NCBI GenBank assembly: GCA_964414835.1
Contig: CAYPWY010000003.1
Span: 1 to 64,000 of the forward strand
Length of the DNA: 64,000 nucleotides
Direction of reading: 5' to 3'
From: Eshraghiella sp964414835
Lineage (GTDB): Bacteria > Bacillota > Clostridia > Lachnospirales > Lachnospiraceae
The notes under the pieces were generated by a model. The model made no database searches, was not told where the DNA came from, and worked only from the letters and a program-made list of their open reading frames with translations. A program made the position numbers and the translations under genes. Of this stretch, positions 9,059 to 17,661 are shown one piece after another (the first letter of the stretch is position 1; each line of letters opens with the position of its first letter).

Positions 9059-9922
9059 TTACCTCTGCTTATCATTAATAGTCACAGACAGTTGGTTAAA
9101 CGGAATCTCTATACCATTGTCATCAAAGGCTTCCTTATACTTCTCAATCAGCTCCCATCTGACATTCCAGTATAGCTCTGTAGGAACCCACACCCTTGTT
9201 CCCATAGTTATCTGACTCTCGCCGAGGCTGTCCACAAATATTGTGATTTCCTCATCCCTGAGAATACCTTCGGTTGTATCAATCACATCAGAAAGAACCT
9301 TTTTTGCAAGTTTAATATCTGAATCATAGCTTATGCCAATCTGTAAATCAATACGCCTTTTTGTCTGGGCTGTGTAATTGGTAAGACTTGAATTGGCAAG
9401 GGTTCCGTTAGGTATAACTATCGTCTTATTGTCCACTGTAAGTATCTTGGTGTAAAACAAATCAATTCCTGTCACAGTTCCCTCGTTGCTGTGGCTGTCC
9501 TCTTTAATATAATCTCCGATTACAAAAGGCTTAAATAAAAGTATCAGTACCCCGCCTGCAAAATTGGACAGGCTGCCCTGCAATGCAAGGCCCAACGTAA
9601 GACCTGCTGCACTTAACGCCGCCACAAATGAAGTTGTAGGTATTCCAAGTATTCCTATTATAGCAATGGCAATGACAAAATACAGGACAAACTTAATTAG
9701 CGATACCAGAAACTTTGCCACTATAGGCTCAAGCTTTGTTTTCTTAAAAGAGTTGCCTATAAGCTTTAAAACCCATTTGATAAGCTTATTTCCCACAATA
9801 AGAATAACTAATGCAATAAGTATATTCTTACCGACTGTCATAAACCACTTAAGCATTGTGTCAAGTATGTTTTTCCAGTTTTCCTCACTCCAAAAGCTTA
9901 CCGCTATGATTAATTTATCCAT
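9059..9922 (-). CDS. mscS: Small-conductance mechanosensitive channel, MscS family
   Basis: A 287-residue channel protecting against hypo-osmotic shock. It has three membrane helices; the third is the Gly/Ala-rich pore helix AGLTLGLALQGSLSN with the usual FAGG and FKPF continuation, followed by the cytosolic beta domain (VIPNG, INLQIG-like stretch) and alpha-beta end. The stop of glgB lies two bases upstream, so it is co-transcribed with branching enzyme and the peptidase gene. Confidence 0.93.
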   Translation of the reverse strand: MDKLIIAVSFWSEENWKNILDTMLKWFMTVGKNILIALVILIVGNKLIKWVLKLIGNSFKKTKLEPIVAKFLVSLIKFVLYFVIAIAIIGILGIPTTSFVAALSAAGLTLGLALQGSLSNFAGGVLILLFKPFVIGDYIKEDSHSNEGTVTGIDLFYTKILTVDNKTIVIPNGTLANSSLTNYTAQTKRRIDLQIGISYDSDIKLAKKVLSDVIDTTEGILRDEEITIFVDSLGESQITMGTRVWVPTELYWNVRWELIEKYKEAFDDNGIEIPFNQLSVTINDKQR

Positions 9923-9924
9923 AG

Positions 9925-12417
9925 CTATTTATTCACCCTTTTTGCTGTTGTTTTTGTTTCCGGCTTCGGCTCTGCTTTCTTTGCTGGCTTCGCTTCCGGC
10001 TTTGCTTCTGTTTTCTTTGCAGACTTTGCTTCCGGCTTAGGCTCTGTTTTCTTTGCTGGCTTCGCTTCCGGCTTTGCTTCTGTTTTCTTTGCCGGCTTCG
10101 CTTCCGGCTTTGCCTCTGTTTTCTTTGCCTCTGTTTTCTTTGCCTCTGTTTTCTTTGCCTCTGTTTTCTTTGCAGACTTCGCTGAAGCTTTGTCACTCTT
10201 CTTAGGTGTTGTGTCAGCATAGGAATAACGCAAAATACTTATTCCCATAGGCGGAACCGTAAGTCTTATTGAGTCCTCCCTGCCGTCACACTCGTCCTTC
10301 TTGGAGCTTATGACACGTTTGTTGACACTTCCGCTGCCGCCGTATTTTATATCATCACTGTTAAATATCTCTTTATATTTTCCCATATGAGGAACACCGA
10401 TTTTGTGTTTAAGGCGTTCAACAGGTGTGAAATTAGCCACCACCAAAAGCTCGTCCCCATTAGATGCTTTTCTTACAAATGCAACAATACATTCATCGGC
10501 AGATATATTGTTAATCCACTCAAAACCATCCGGTGTAAAATCAAGCTCATAAAGTGCCGGTTCCTTCTGATACAGCTCATTTAAGTCTCTGACATAATCA
10601 ATAAGCTGTCTGTTTTCCGGTAATTCCGTAAGCTCCCAATCCAGCTGTCTTGCTTCCCACCATTCATTTTCCATTCCGAAATCCTGTCCCATAAAGAGAA
10701 GCTTTTTGCCGGGATGGGTAAACATAAAACCATAAGCCGCACGAAGATTGTTCATTTTCTCTGCCTTTGTAGCTCCGGGCATTTTGTTGAGCATGGAGCA
10801 TTTTCCATGAACCACCTCATCATGTGAAAGTACAAGGATAAAATCCTCACTGTAGGCATATATCATACTGAATGTAAGCTCGTTATACCTTCCTTTTCTG
10901 AAAAGCGGGTCGCAGCTCATAAAATCAAGAAAATCATTCATCCAACCCATATTCCACTTATAGTCGAAACCAAGTGAATCATCCTTTACATCACCTGTAA
11001 CCTTCGGCCACGCCGTTGACTCCTCTGCAACGAGAATTGAACCGTCAGACTGCTTATTATAGACCACACTCAGCGTTCTGAGAAAATCAACAGCTTCAAG
11101 ATTTTCATTGCCGCCGTATATATTGGCAACCCACTGACCGTCTCTTTTACCGTAATCAAGATAAAGCATTGACGCAACCGCATCCATGCGGATTCCGTCT
11201 GCATGATATTCCTTTGCCCAGAATATGGCATTGGATATAAGGAAATCCGCAACCTCCGGTCTTCCGAAATTGTATATAAGAGTTCCCCAGTCCGGATGCT
11301 CACCCTGTCTTGGGTCAAGATGCTCATAAAGACAAGTTCCGTCAAATCTGGCAAGCCCGAAAGCGTCCTTTGGAAAATGCGCAGGAACCCAGTCAAGAAT
11401 AACACCGATTCCTTCCTTGTGCATTTCATCCATAAAATATTTGAAATCATCAGGGGTTCCGTACCTTGCCGTAGGTGCATAATATCCTGTTACCTGGTAT
11501 CCCCATGAACCGTCAAAAGGATGTTCCATAACAGGCATCAATTCTATATGTGTGTAATGCATATCCTTAACATACTCAATCAGAACAGCAGCAAGCTCTC
11601 TGTAATTAAAGAACTCCCTTCCGTCATCAGGCGTCCTGAATGAACCTGGATGAACCTCAAGTATAGACATTGGTTTCTTTTTATATTTGTCGGATTTTCT
11701 TTTATTTATCCATTCTTCATCCTGCCATTTGTACTGTTTGCGGTCATATACAATGGATGCATTGTCCGGACGAAGCTCTCCCCTGAATGAATACGGGTCT
11801 GACTTAAGTACAACTGCTCCGCCTTTTATTCTTATTTCATATTTATAAATAGCCCCAGGCTTAACATCCGGAATGAAAAGCTCAAACACTCCTGTTCCGT
11901 CTATAAGCTCCATTTGATGAACCCTGCCATCCCAATTATTAAAATCACCTACCACGCTGACGCGCATTGCATTAGGTGCCCATACCGAGAAAAGAACACC
12001 TTTTTTCCCGCCCGCCGTCTTCACATGAGCGCCCAGAATTTCATATGCATTGTAGTTGGTTCCCGCATTAAAGGATTTTAATTTTTTATCATCAATCATT
12101 GATGGATAATTGTATAAATCAACCGTTTCAAGTCTGGTTTTATCCTCAAACTCATAAAGAAATGTATATTCGATTTTCTTTTTGGAATTTATAAGCACGG
12201 CAAAAAAGCCCTCTTCATCCACCATTTCCATATTATGTTTTTTCCCTGTTTCCTTCTCAATTACATATGCTTTGACTGCACCTGGTCTGAAGCTCTGAAT
12301 AAGAAGTCCGCTTTTGGTAATATGCCCGCCCAGCATTTTCTTGGGATGTGCATCGTCCGAATACACAATACCCTCAATATCCGGCCAATTCATTAAATCA
12401 TATAATTTTTTGTTCAT
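9925..12417 (-). CDS. glgB: 1,4-alpha-glucan branching enzyme with repetitive Lys/Ala/Pro/Glu tail
   Basis: Introduces alpha-1,6 branches into glycogen. Residues 1-110 form an extra N-terminal beta domain, about 125-225 a CBM48 module, and about 250-650 the GH13 barrel with nucleophile Asp412 (DGIRMDAVAS), acid/base Glu465 (VAEES) and His532-Asp533 (LSHDEVVHGK), then a C-terminal beta domain. The last 90 residues (741-830) are low complexity: KKTEA units, then 12-residue KKTEAKPEAKPA-like units. The tail is not part of normal GlgB, and its DNA has four perfect 15-bp repeats at 10111-10170. The start has a good AAGGAG site. No other glycogen gene lies in the window. Confidence 0.93.
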   Translation of the reverse strand: MNKKLYDLMNWPDIEGIVYSDDAHPKKMLGGHITKSGLLIQSFRPGAVKAYVIEKETGKKHNMEMVDEEGFFAVLINSKKKIEYTFLYEFEDKTRLETVDLYNYPSMIDDKKLKSFNAGTNYNAYEILGAHVKTAGGKKGVLFSVWAPNAMRVSVVGDFNNWDGRVHQMELIDGTGVFELFIPDVKPGAIYKYEIRIKGGAVVLKSDPYSFRGELRPDNASIVYDRKQYKWQDEEWINKRKSDKYKKKPMSILEVHPGSFRTPDDGREFFNYRELAAVLIEYVKDMHYTHIELMPVMEHPFDGSWGYQVTGYYAPTARYGTPDDFKYFMDEMHKEGIGVILDWVPAHFPKDAFGLARFDGTCLYEHLDPRQGEHPDWGTLIYNFGRPEVADFLISNAIFWAKEYHADGIRMDAVASMLYLDYGKRDGQWVANIYGGNENLEAVDFLRTLSVVYNKQSDGSILVAEESTAWPKVTGDVKDDSLGFDYKWNMGWMNDFLDFMSCDPLFRKGRYNELTFSMIYAYSEDFILVLSHDEVVHGKCSMLNKMPGATKAEKMNNLRAAYGFMFTHPGKKLLFMGQDFGMENEWWEARQLDWELTELPENRQLIDYVRDLNELYQKEPALYELDFTPDGFEWINNISADECIVAFVRKASNGDELLVVANFTPVERLKHKIGVPHMGKYKEIFNSDDIKYGGSGSVNKRVISSKKDECDGREDSIRLTVPPMGISILRYSYADTTPKKSDKASAKSAKKTEAKKTEAKKTEAKKTEAKPEAKPAKKTEAKPEAKPAKKTEPKPEAKSAKKTEAKPEAKPAKKAEPKPETKTTAKRVNK
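9930..10197 (-). repeat. Tandem coding repeats in the glgB tail
   Basis: Four perfect copies of a 15-bp unit at 10111-10170 (each encoding one five-residue KKTEA-type unit) and several degenerate 36-bp units on the stop-codon side of them. All unit lengths are multiples of three, so copy-number change keeps the reading frame. Confidence 0.8.
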
Positions 12418-12435
12418 TACCCACTCTCCTTTTTG

Positions 12436-12810
12436 TTATTTTTCCTTAGGACGCTTAAGAAGTACCTTAATAAGCAGTCCTGCACCACCTACCATAAGCA
12501 CAAGCATAATTATATAATTGTACAGGCTTTCATGGAAATAAAAACGTGTATTGACTACGACCGATGCTACAATAATCACAGCACCCAATCCTGTGACAAT
12601 CTTAGCCCATACAGATTTCGGGCTTATAAACCACCACAAAACACCTGCTAACATCGGCACAACCACAAGACCTCCGCTTATATTATGTCCGCTGAAAACA
12701 AAACCAAAGCCGGTTGTAACCACCACTTTCGCAGAAAACAGATAGAATCCTGCCACAAGCATTGCCAAACCGATTATAAACTGTATTAAATCATAATTTT
12801 TTTTACCCAT
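12436..12810 (-). CDS. Small membrane protein, function unknown
   Basis: A 124-residue protein with four predicted helices and a short basic end (LKRPKEK). I use ATG 12810 because GGAGG lies six bases before it; ATG 12831 lies upstream of the ribosome site. The N-terminal half contains the Gly-rich FGFVFSGHNISGGLVVVPML stretch. It lies 18 bp upstream of glgB and heads that operon. No named family is recognised. Confidence 0.7.
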   Translation of the reverse strand: MGKKNYDLIQFIIGLAMLVAGFYLFSAKVVVTTGFGFVFSGHNISGGLVVVPMLAGVLWWFISPKSVWAKIVTGLGAVIIVASVVVNTRFYFHESLYNYIIMLVLMVGGAGLLIKVLLKRPKEK

Positions 12811-12871
12811 ATTACCTCCTATTGTTTCCACATATTTTGTGCCATAACCAACAGCACATAATATGCTTTAA

Positions 12872-14107
12872 TTATATGCGATGTATAAATAAGCCGCTTC
12901 TAAGCTTAGGCTCAAACCATGTGGATTTGGGCGGCATAAGCATATCCGCATCAGCTACCGCAAAAAGTTCTCCGATGGATGTAGGATACATTGAAAAACC
13001 AAGCTTCATATCACTGTCTGCCCGTCTTTCAAGCTCCCCAAGCCCCCTTATTCCCCCGATAAAATCAATTCTTTTATCTATGCGAGGGTCTCCTATACCA
13101 AGAATAGGCGTCAAAAGATAATCCTGCAAAACAGCCACATCAAGACCGTCAACAGGGTCCTCTGACATAATGCTTTCCTTGGCAGTCAGCAGATACCATG
13201 TACCGTCAAGATACATACCAAAGCTGCCCTTTTGTTCAGGATAAAAAGCCCTTCTGCCCCTGTCCTCCACATTAAAATATTTTGATACGGCATCCAGAAA
13301 CTCTTGGGTGTCGTAGCCATTCAAATCCTTAACAACACGATTATAGGGCATAATCATAAGCTGCTCATCCGGAAAAAGCACAGATAAAAAGTAATTGAAC
13401 TCCTCATTGCCCGTATAATCCGGATTGGCTTCTCTTCTCTTAAGTCCAACCTTAACCGCTGACGCCGCTCTGTGATGACCGTCAGCTATGTATATTGAAT
13501 TAATTGATGAAAATGCCTCCTGAATCTGATTTACATCATCTGCGTCATCAATTTTCCACACCGTATGTCTTATGCCGTCATCTGCAGTAAAATCATAAAG
13601 CGCCGGGTTAGTCTTATTCCGGGCTGTTATTCTATTAATTATATCATTGGCACGATATGCAAGAAAAATAGGTCCGGTCTGGGCGCTTGTCCTGTCAACA
13701 TGCCTGATTCTGTCCTCTTCCTTGTCCGCTCTTGTTTTCTCGTGCTTTTTGATTCTGTTTTCAAGATAATCATCTATGGAAGCACATGCCACAATTCCTG
13801 TCTGGGAACGCTCGTCCATAGTCAGCTCGTATATATAATACGCATCAATTCCGTCATTGACAAAAACACCGTCTTCTATCTCTTTATCAAGAAGCTCCCT
13901 TGCCTTGTCGTATACACAGTCAGCGTATGTATCCACACTTTCATCAAACTGTGTCTCTGCTCTGTCAATATTAAGAAAAGACAATGGCTTGTCCTTAACT
14001 GCCTGACATGCCTCTTCTCTGTTATACACATCATAAGGCAATGCCGCCACATTTTCAGCAAGCTTTATTGCCGGTCTGATACACTTAAATGGTTTAATAT
14101 CCGCCAT
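12872..14107 (-). CDS. DUF1015 family protein, serine-operon partner
   Basis: A 411-residue soluble protein of the DUF1015 family, whose biochemical role I do not know. The start MADIKPF at 14107 has AAGGAG five bases upstream. Visible motifs are ALPYDV (22-27), the LSFLNIDR segment (42-49), KKHEKTRADKEEDR (120-133) and IADGHHRAASA (207-217). The GHHR motif recalls the GxHR of ParB/sulfiredoxin-like proteins, a superfamily that includes a free-serine kinase (SerK) in archaea. Being third in a serC-serA operon suggests a role tied to serine or phosphoserine; that is inference from context only. Confidence 0.85.
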   Translation of the reverse strand: MADIKPFKCIRPAIKLAENVAALPYDVYNREEACQAVKDKPLSFLNIDRAETQFDESVDTYADCVYDKARELLDKEIEDGVFVNDGIDAYYIYELTMDERSQTGIVACASIDDYLENRIKKHEKTRADKEEDRIRHVDRTSAQTGPIFLAYRANDIINRITARNKTNPALYDFTADDGIRHTVWKIDDADDVNQIQEAFSSINSIYIADGHHRAASAVKVGLKRREANPDYTGNEEFNYFLSVLFPDEQLMIMPYNRVVKDLNGYDTQEFLDAVSKYFNVEDRGRRAFYPEQKGSFGMYLDGTWYLLTAKESIMSEDPVDGLDVAVLQDYLLTPILGIGDPRIDKRIDFIGGIRGLGELERRADSDMKLGFSMYPTSIGELFAVADADMLMPPKSTWFEPKLRSGLFIHRI

Positions 14108-14137
14108 TTCTACTCCTTTTGTCAAAATACTATTATA

Positions 14138-14162
14138 AGCCGGACGGAATATCCGCCCGGCT
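14138..14162 (-). terminator. Intercistronic hairpin between serA and the DUF1015 gene
   Basis: AGCCGG and CCGGCT arms with a mostly paired inner stem and a short loop, on the transcript between the serA stop and the next gene. No T-run follows directly, so it may be a partial terminator or an mRNA-stability element that lowers DUF1015 expression. Confidence 0.45.
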
Positions 14163-14173
14163 AATCAGTATAA

Positions 14174-15337
14174 CTACTTAATCACACGAACTTTAAGTAT
14201 TCCATCCTTAACTGCAATTTCATCAGCAATATGCACAGCATTGGCTGCATCAATATCAATAAGTGAATACGCATAATCTCCGCGGCTCTGGTTAATCATC
14301 TTTTCGATATTAATTCCTTCGCTTCCGAAAGCTGTTGAAAGACCGCTGATAATGTTAGGTGCATTCTTATGAAGCACAGCAATTCTTCCTGCCGCATTGC
14401 ACTTGCCCATATCACACGCCGGGAAGTTTACGGAATTGCGGATATTACCGTTCTCCACATAGTCCATAATCTGGTCAACTGCCATGCTTGCGCAGTTGTC
14501 CTCCGCCTCTGCTGTTGATGCGCCAAGATGAGGGAATGCTATACATCCCTTTGTATTGGCAAGCTTGGATGTCGGGAAGTCAGTAGCATAAGCCGCCACC
14601 TTGCCGCTTTCCAAAGCTGAAGCAACATCATTAGCCGATACAAGCAAATCCCTTGCAAAATTAAGGAGTATAACTCCGTCCTTCATCATTGCTATTGTAT
14701 CTTTGTTAATCATTTCTCTTGTGTCATCCAAAAGAGGTGTATGTACTGTGATATAATCACAGCTTGTAAAAATTTCTTCTCTTGTCTTGACAACAGTAAC
14801 ACTTCTTGAAAGATTCAAAGCATTCTGTACGGAAAGGAATGGATCACAACCCACAACATCCATACCGAGACTGCTTGCGGCATTGGCCACAAGTACGCCT
14901 ATGGCACCAAGACCGATAACTCCTAATTTTTTACCTTTGATTTCTCTTCCGGCAAATTTGGATTTAGCCTTTTCCATTGTCTTGCCGATATTCTCGTCAT
15001 CCTTATTGTCATTAACCCAGCCGTTGGCAGCTACAATATTTCTTGAAGCGGCAATCATGGCTGCTATAACAAGCTCCTTAACGCCATTAGCATTGGCTCC
15101 CGGTGTATTAAATACTACGATACCCTTTTCGGCACATTTATCAAGTGGGATGTTGTTAACACCGGCACCTGCTCTTGCCACAGCTAAAAGCTTATCTGAC
15201 AATTCCATATCATGCATAGCCGCACTTCTGACGAGAACAACTTCAGCATCATCAAAATTATCTGTCTTAGTGTAATCACCTGTCAAACGCGCTAATCCGA
15301 CCTCTGAAATCGGATTTAAGCAATTATATTTTATCAT
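14174..15337 (-). CDS. serA: D-3-phosphoglycerate dehydrogenase, short ACT form
   Basis: Oxidises 3-phosphoglycerate to 3-phosphohydroxypyruvate with NAD, the first step of serine synthesis. The 387-residue protein has the NAD-binding GVIGLGAIG (139-147) and an acidic residue after the second strand (GCDPF), and the catalytic histidine in FPHLGAST. A C-terminal ACT domain (about 315-387) suggests serine feedback control. It lies downstream of serC by 76 bp, with an AGGAGG site before the ATG. Confidence 0.95.
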   Translation of the reverse strand: MIKYNCLNPISEVGLARLTGDYTKTDNFDDAEVVLVRSAAMHDMELSDKLLAVARAGAGVNNIPLDKCAEKGIVVFNTPGANANGVKELVIAAMIAASRNIVAANGWVNDNKDDENIGKTMEKAKSKFAGREIKGKKLGVIGLGAIGVLVANAASSLGMDVVGCDPFLSVQNALNLSRSVTVVKTREEIFTSCDYITVHTPLLDDTREMINKDTIAMMKDGVILLNFARDLLVSANDVASALESGKVAAYATDFPTSKLANTKGCIAFPHLGASTAEAEDNCASMAVDQIMDYVENGNIRNSVNFPACDMGKCNAAGRIAVLHKNAPNIISGLSTAFGSEGINIEKMINQSRGDYAYSLIDIDAANAVHIADEIAVKDGILKVRVIK

Positions 15338-15413
15338 TATAATATCCTCCTGCTAAATAATTCCCAAGAGACTCTCAACTATCCCGGAGCATATGTCGCG
15401 GAACAGGGGATTA

Positions 15414-16499
15414 TTATTCAGCATTTTCCTTTTCAAATTTTCTCATAAACTCAACTAATTTCTCAACGCCTTCGATTGGCATTGCATTATAAATACTTGC
15501 CCTCATACCGCCGACAGTTCTGTGTCCTTTAAGGTTCTCAAAGCCGGCAGCCTTTGCTTCCGCTACAAACTTGGCGTCAAGGTCTGCGTCACCTGTCACA
15601 AAAGGTACGTTCATAAGTGAACGGTCCTCCTTGACTACAGTTCCCTTGAACATCTTGCTCTCATCAAGAAAATCGTAGAGAATCTTGGCTTTCTTCTCAT
15701 TATGCTCTTTCATGGCAATCAATCCGCCCATTTTCTTAATCCACTTAAATACTTTGCCGCAGATATATATACCGTAAGCAGGCGGTGTATTGTAAAGTGA
15801 ATCATTGTCGGCGTGTATCTTATACTTGAGCATGGTAGGGGTACCCGGAAGAGTATCCTCTGTAATCAGGTCTTCCCTGATAATAACGATAACAACACCT
15901 GCCGGTCCGATGTTTTTCTGAACGCCGCCGTAGATTACACCGTACTTGGTAACATCAACAGGCTCTGAAAGGAAGCAGGATGAAACATCCGCAACCAGTG
16001 TGTGCCCCTTGGTGTCAGGCAATGTCTTATATTTGGTTCCGTAGATTGTGTTGTTTTCGCAGATATATACATAATCACAATCTTCAGGTATATCAAGGTC
16101 TGAGCAGTCAGGTATGTAAGAAAAGGTCTTGTCAGCGGAGGATGCAAGTTCAATTGCCTCTCCGTAAATCTTAGCCTCCTGATATGCTTTTTTAGCCCAC
16201 TGTCCTGTTACCACATATCCTGCCTTCTTATTTTTCATAAGATTCATAGGAATCATGGCAAACTGCTGTGAAGCTCCGCCCTGAAGAAAAAGTACCTTGT
16301 AATTGTCAGGTATATTCATAATTTCTCTTAAGTCAGCCTCAGCTTCCTTAATAATGTTGTCATAGACTTTGGAGCGGTGGCTCATCTCCATAACGGACAT
16401 TCCGCTGCCCCTGTAGTCCAGCATTTCATCAGCAGCTTCACGCAGTACCTCTTCAGGCAATACTGCAGGACCTGCTGAAAAGTTGTAAATTCTTCCCAC
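15414..16499 (-). CDS. serC: Phosphoserine aminotransferase
   Basis: PLP enzyme converting 3-phosphohydroxypyruvate and glutamate to phosphoserine. The 361-residue protein begins GRIYNFSAGPA, has the phosphate/PLP-binding GGAS near 74-77, and the Schiff-base Lys195 in GGVQKNIGPAG. The start is GTG at 16499 with AGGAGG nine bases upstream. It is the first gene of serC-serA-DUF1015, and its transcript starts with a compact folded leader. A PLP-salvage kinase gene is read divergently from the same intergenic region. Confidence 0.96.
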   Translation of the reverse strand: MGRIYNFSAGPAVLPEEVLREAADEMLDYRGSGMSVMEMSHRSKVYDNIIKEAEADLREIMNIPDNYKVLFLQGGASQQFAMIPMNLMKNKKAGYVVTGQWAKKAYQEAKIYGEAIELASSADKTFSYIPDCSDLDIPEDCDYVYICENNTIYGTKYKTLPDTKGHTLVADVSSCFLSEPVDVTKYGVIYGGVQKNIGPAGVVIVIIREDLITEDTLPGTPTMLKYKIHADNDSLYNTPPAYGIYICGKVFKWIKKMGGLIAMKEHNEKKAKILYDFLDESKMFKGTVVKEDRSLMNVPFVTGDADLDAKFVAEAKAAGFENLKGHRTVGGMRASIYNAMPIEGVEKLVEFMRKFEKENAE

Positions 16500-16533
16500 T
16501 TTAATGTGCCTCCTGTAAAAAAATATGTTCTGC

Positions 16534-16577
16534 TATTCTGATGCTTGTCTGACAAGTGACATAGCTGTCTCAGAATA
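16534..16577 (-). promoter_or_regulatory. Folded 5' leader of serC (predicted three-way junction)
   Basis: In the serC transcript TATTCTGA (16577-16570) pairs with TCAGAATA (16541-16534). Between them sit two small hairpins: GACA/TGTC around a four-base loop and CTTGT/ACAAG around three bases. A T-run follows about ten bases later, just before the ribosome site. It is not a known riboswitch that I can name. Confidence 0.45.
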
Positions 16578-16591
16578 AAACATTACATTAT

Positions 16592-16620
16592 ATTTTACGT
16601 CAAAAGCCTCATTCCGTCAA
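16592..16620 (-). promoter_or_regulatory. Promoter of serC-serA-DUF1015
   Basis: TTGACG (reverse complement of 16615-16620), 17-bp spacer, TAAAAT (16592-16597). Transcription would begin about ten bases before the leader hairpin. Confidence 0.5.
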
Positions 16621-16625
16621 TAGTT

Positions 16626-16666
16626 TCAAAACTTTATTCTGCCTGACGGTATCAAAACTTTATCCT
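16626..16666. repeat. Two direct repeats between the divergent serC and pyridoxal kinase promoters
   Basis: TCAAAACTTTATTCT (16626-16640) and TCAAAACTTTATCCT (16652-16666) differ at one position and start 26 bp apart. They abut the serC -35 element, the position of an activator or repressor site. Confidence 0.6.
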
Positions 16667-16725
16667 CTCAGAAAATTTATCCGTCCCGACATACTGGTAT
16701 GCTTTAAAATATCAAATCTGGATAT

Positions 16726-16753
16726 TTGACATATTCCAGCAAAATGCTATACT
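16726..16753 (+). promoter_or_regulatory. Promoter of the pyridoxal/pyridoxamine kinase gene
   Basis: TTGACA (16726-16731), 16-bp spacer, TATACT (16748-16753) with TGC just before it. The first ATG is only eight bases after the -10 element, so the message would be leaderless or nearly so. Confidence 0.65.
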
Positions 16754-16761
16754 AACACATT

Positions 16762-17601
16762 ATGAATATGAATAACCATAACAAACAAAACAAAATAGCT
16801 GTTATCAATGATATTTCGGGATTCGGACGCTGTTCTGTGGCAGTGGCGCTTCCCATAATATCACAGATGAGAATACAATGCTGCCCTGTACCAACATCAA
16901 TTTTTTCTACACACACAGGGTTTGCCGAATATTTTTTTGATGATTATACTGATAAAATGCAGTCTTACATTGACAAATGGAAATTGATTGATTTACGTTT
17001 TAACGGTATTCTGACAGGCTTTTTAGGCTCTGCCAGACAGATTGAGATTGTTGATAAATTTATCGGGGATTTTTCGGGCGAAAATACTACTGTGGTAATT
17101 GACCCTGTTATGGGAGACAACGGAAAACCCTATCCTACCTACACTGACGATATGTGTCAGCGCATGAAAGAGTTGGTTCACCACGCCCATATTCTTACAC
17201 CGAATCTTACGGAGGCATGTATTCTCACTGACACACCGTACACTCCTGATGATTTCAAGCAGTCGGACTACTGCCGTCTCGCTCAAAAGCTTACTGACAC
17301 AGGCGCACACAAGGTTGTGATAACAGGAATAAAAAACGGTTCAATGGTCACCAATATAGTATGTGAAAAAGGAAATGACCCTCATTTTCTGCGTCAGAAG
17401 CGTGTCGGTCATGAACGTTCGGGAACAGGTGATGTATTTTCGGCAATTATAGCCGCCGACAGTGTCCACAAAATTGATTTTACCGAATCTGTCCGCAAGG
17501 CTTCAGCTTTTGTCAGGGATTGCATCGCTGTTACGGAACAGTTTGACATACCGCCCACTGATGGAGTATGCTTTGAGGAAATACTGCACACTCTGAAATA
17601 A
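16762..17601 (+). CDS. Pyridoxal/pyridoxamine kinase
   Basis: ATP-dependent kinase of the ribokinase fold that phosphorylates B6 vitamers to make PLP or its precursor. The protein has 279 residues, opens with IAVINDISGFGRCSVAVALP, has the substrate loop with FSTHTGF, VIDPVMGD near 112-119, and the catalytic RSGTGDVFSA near residue 218. It is closer to the pyridoxamine kinase group than to ThiD. The start may be ATG 16762 or ATG 16768; neither has a Shine-Dalgarno sequence and both lie right after the -10 box. It is divergent from serC, whose product needs PLP. Confidence 0.88.
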   Translation: MNMNNHNKQNKIAVINDISGFGRCSVAVALPIISQMRIQCCPVPTSIFSTHTGFAEYFFDDYTDKMQSYIDKWKLIDLRFNGILTGFLGSARQIEIVDKFIGDFSGENTTVVIDPVMGDNGKPYPTYTDDMCQRMKELVHHAHILTPNLTEACILTDTPYTPDDFKQSDYCRLAQKLTDTGAHKVVITGIKNGSMVTNIVCEKGNDPHFLRQKRVGHERSGTGDVFSAIIAADSVHKIDFTESVRKASAFVRDCIAVTEQFDIPPTDGVCFEEILHTLK

Positions 17602-17661
17602 TACAGTTTACAATTATTACAATATAAAACTTACAGTATATTAAGAAAAGAGGATTTTATT

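Noticed and set aside
13565..14164. 199-residue plus-strand reading frame
   Set aside because: Shadow of the DUF1015 gene; no start signals.
16534..16577. Considered a hammerhead ribozyme for the serC leader junction
   Set aside because: The conserved hammerhead core (CUGAUGA and GAAA) is not present on either strand.
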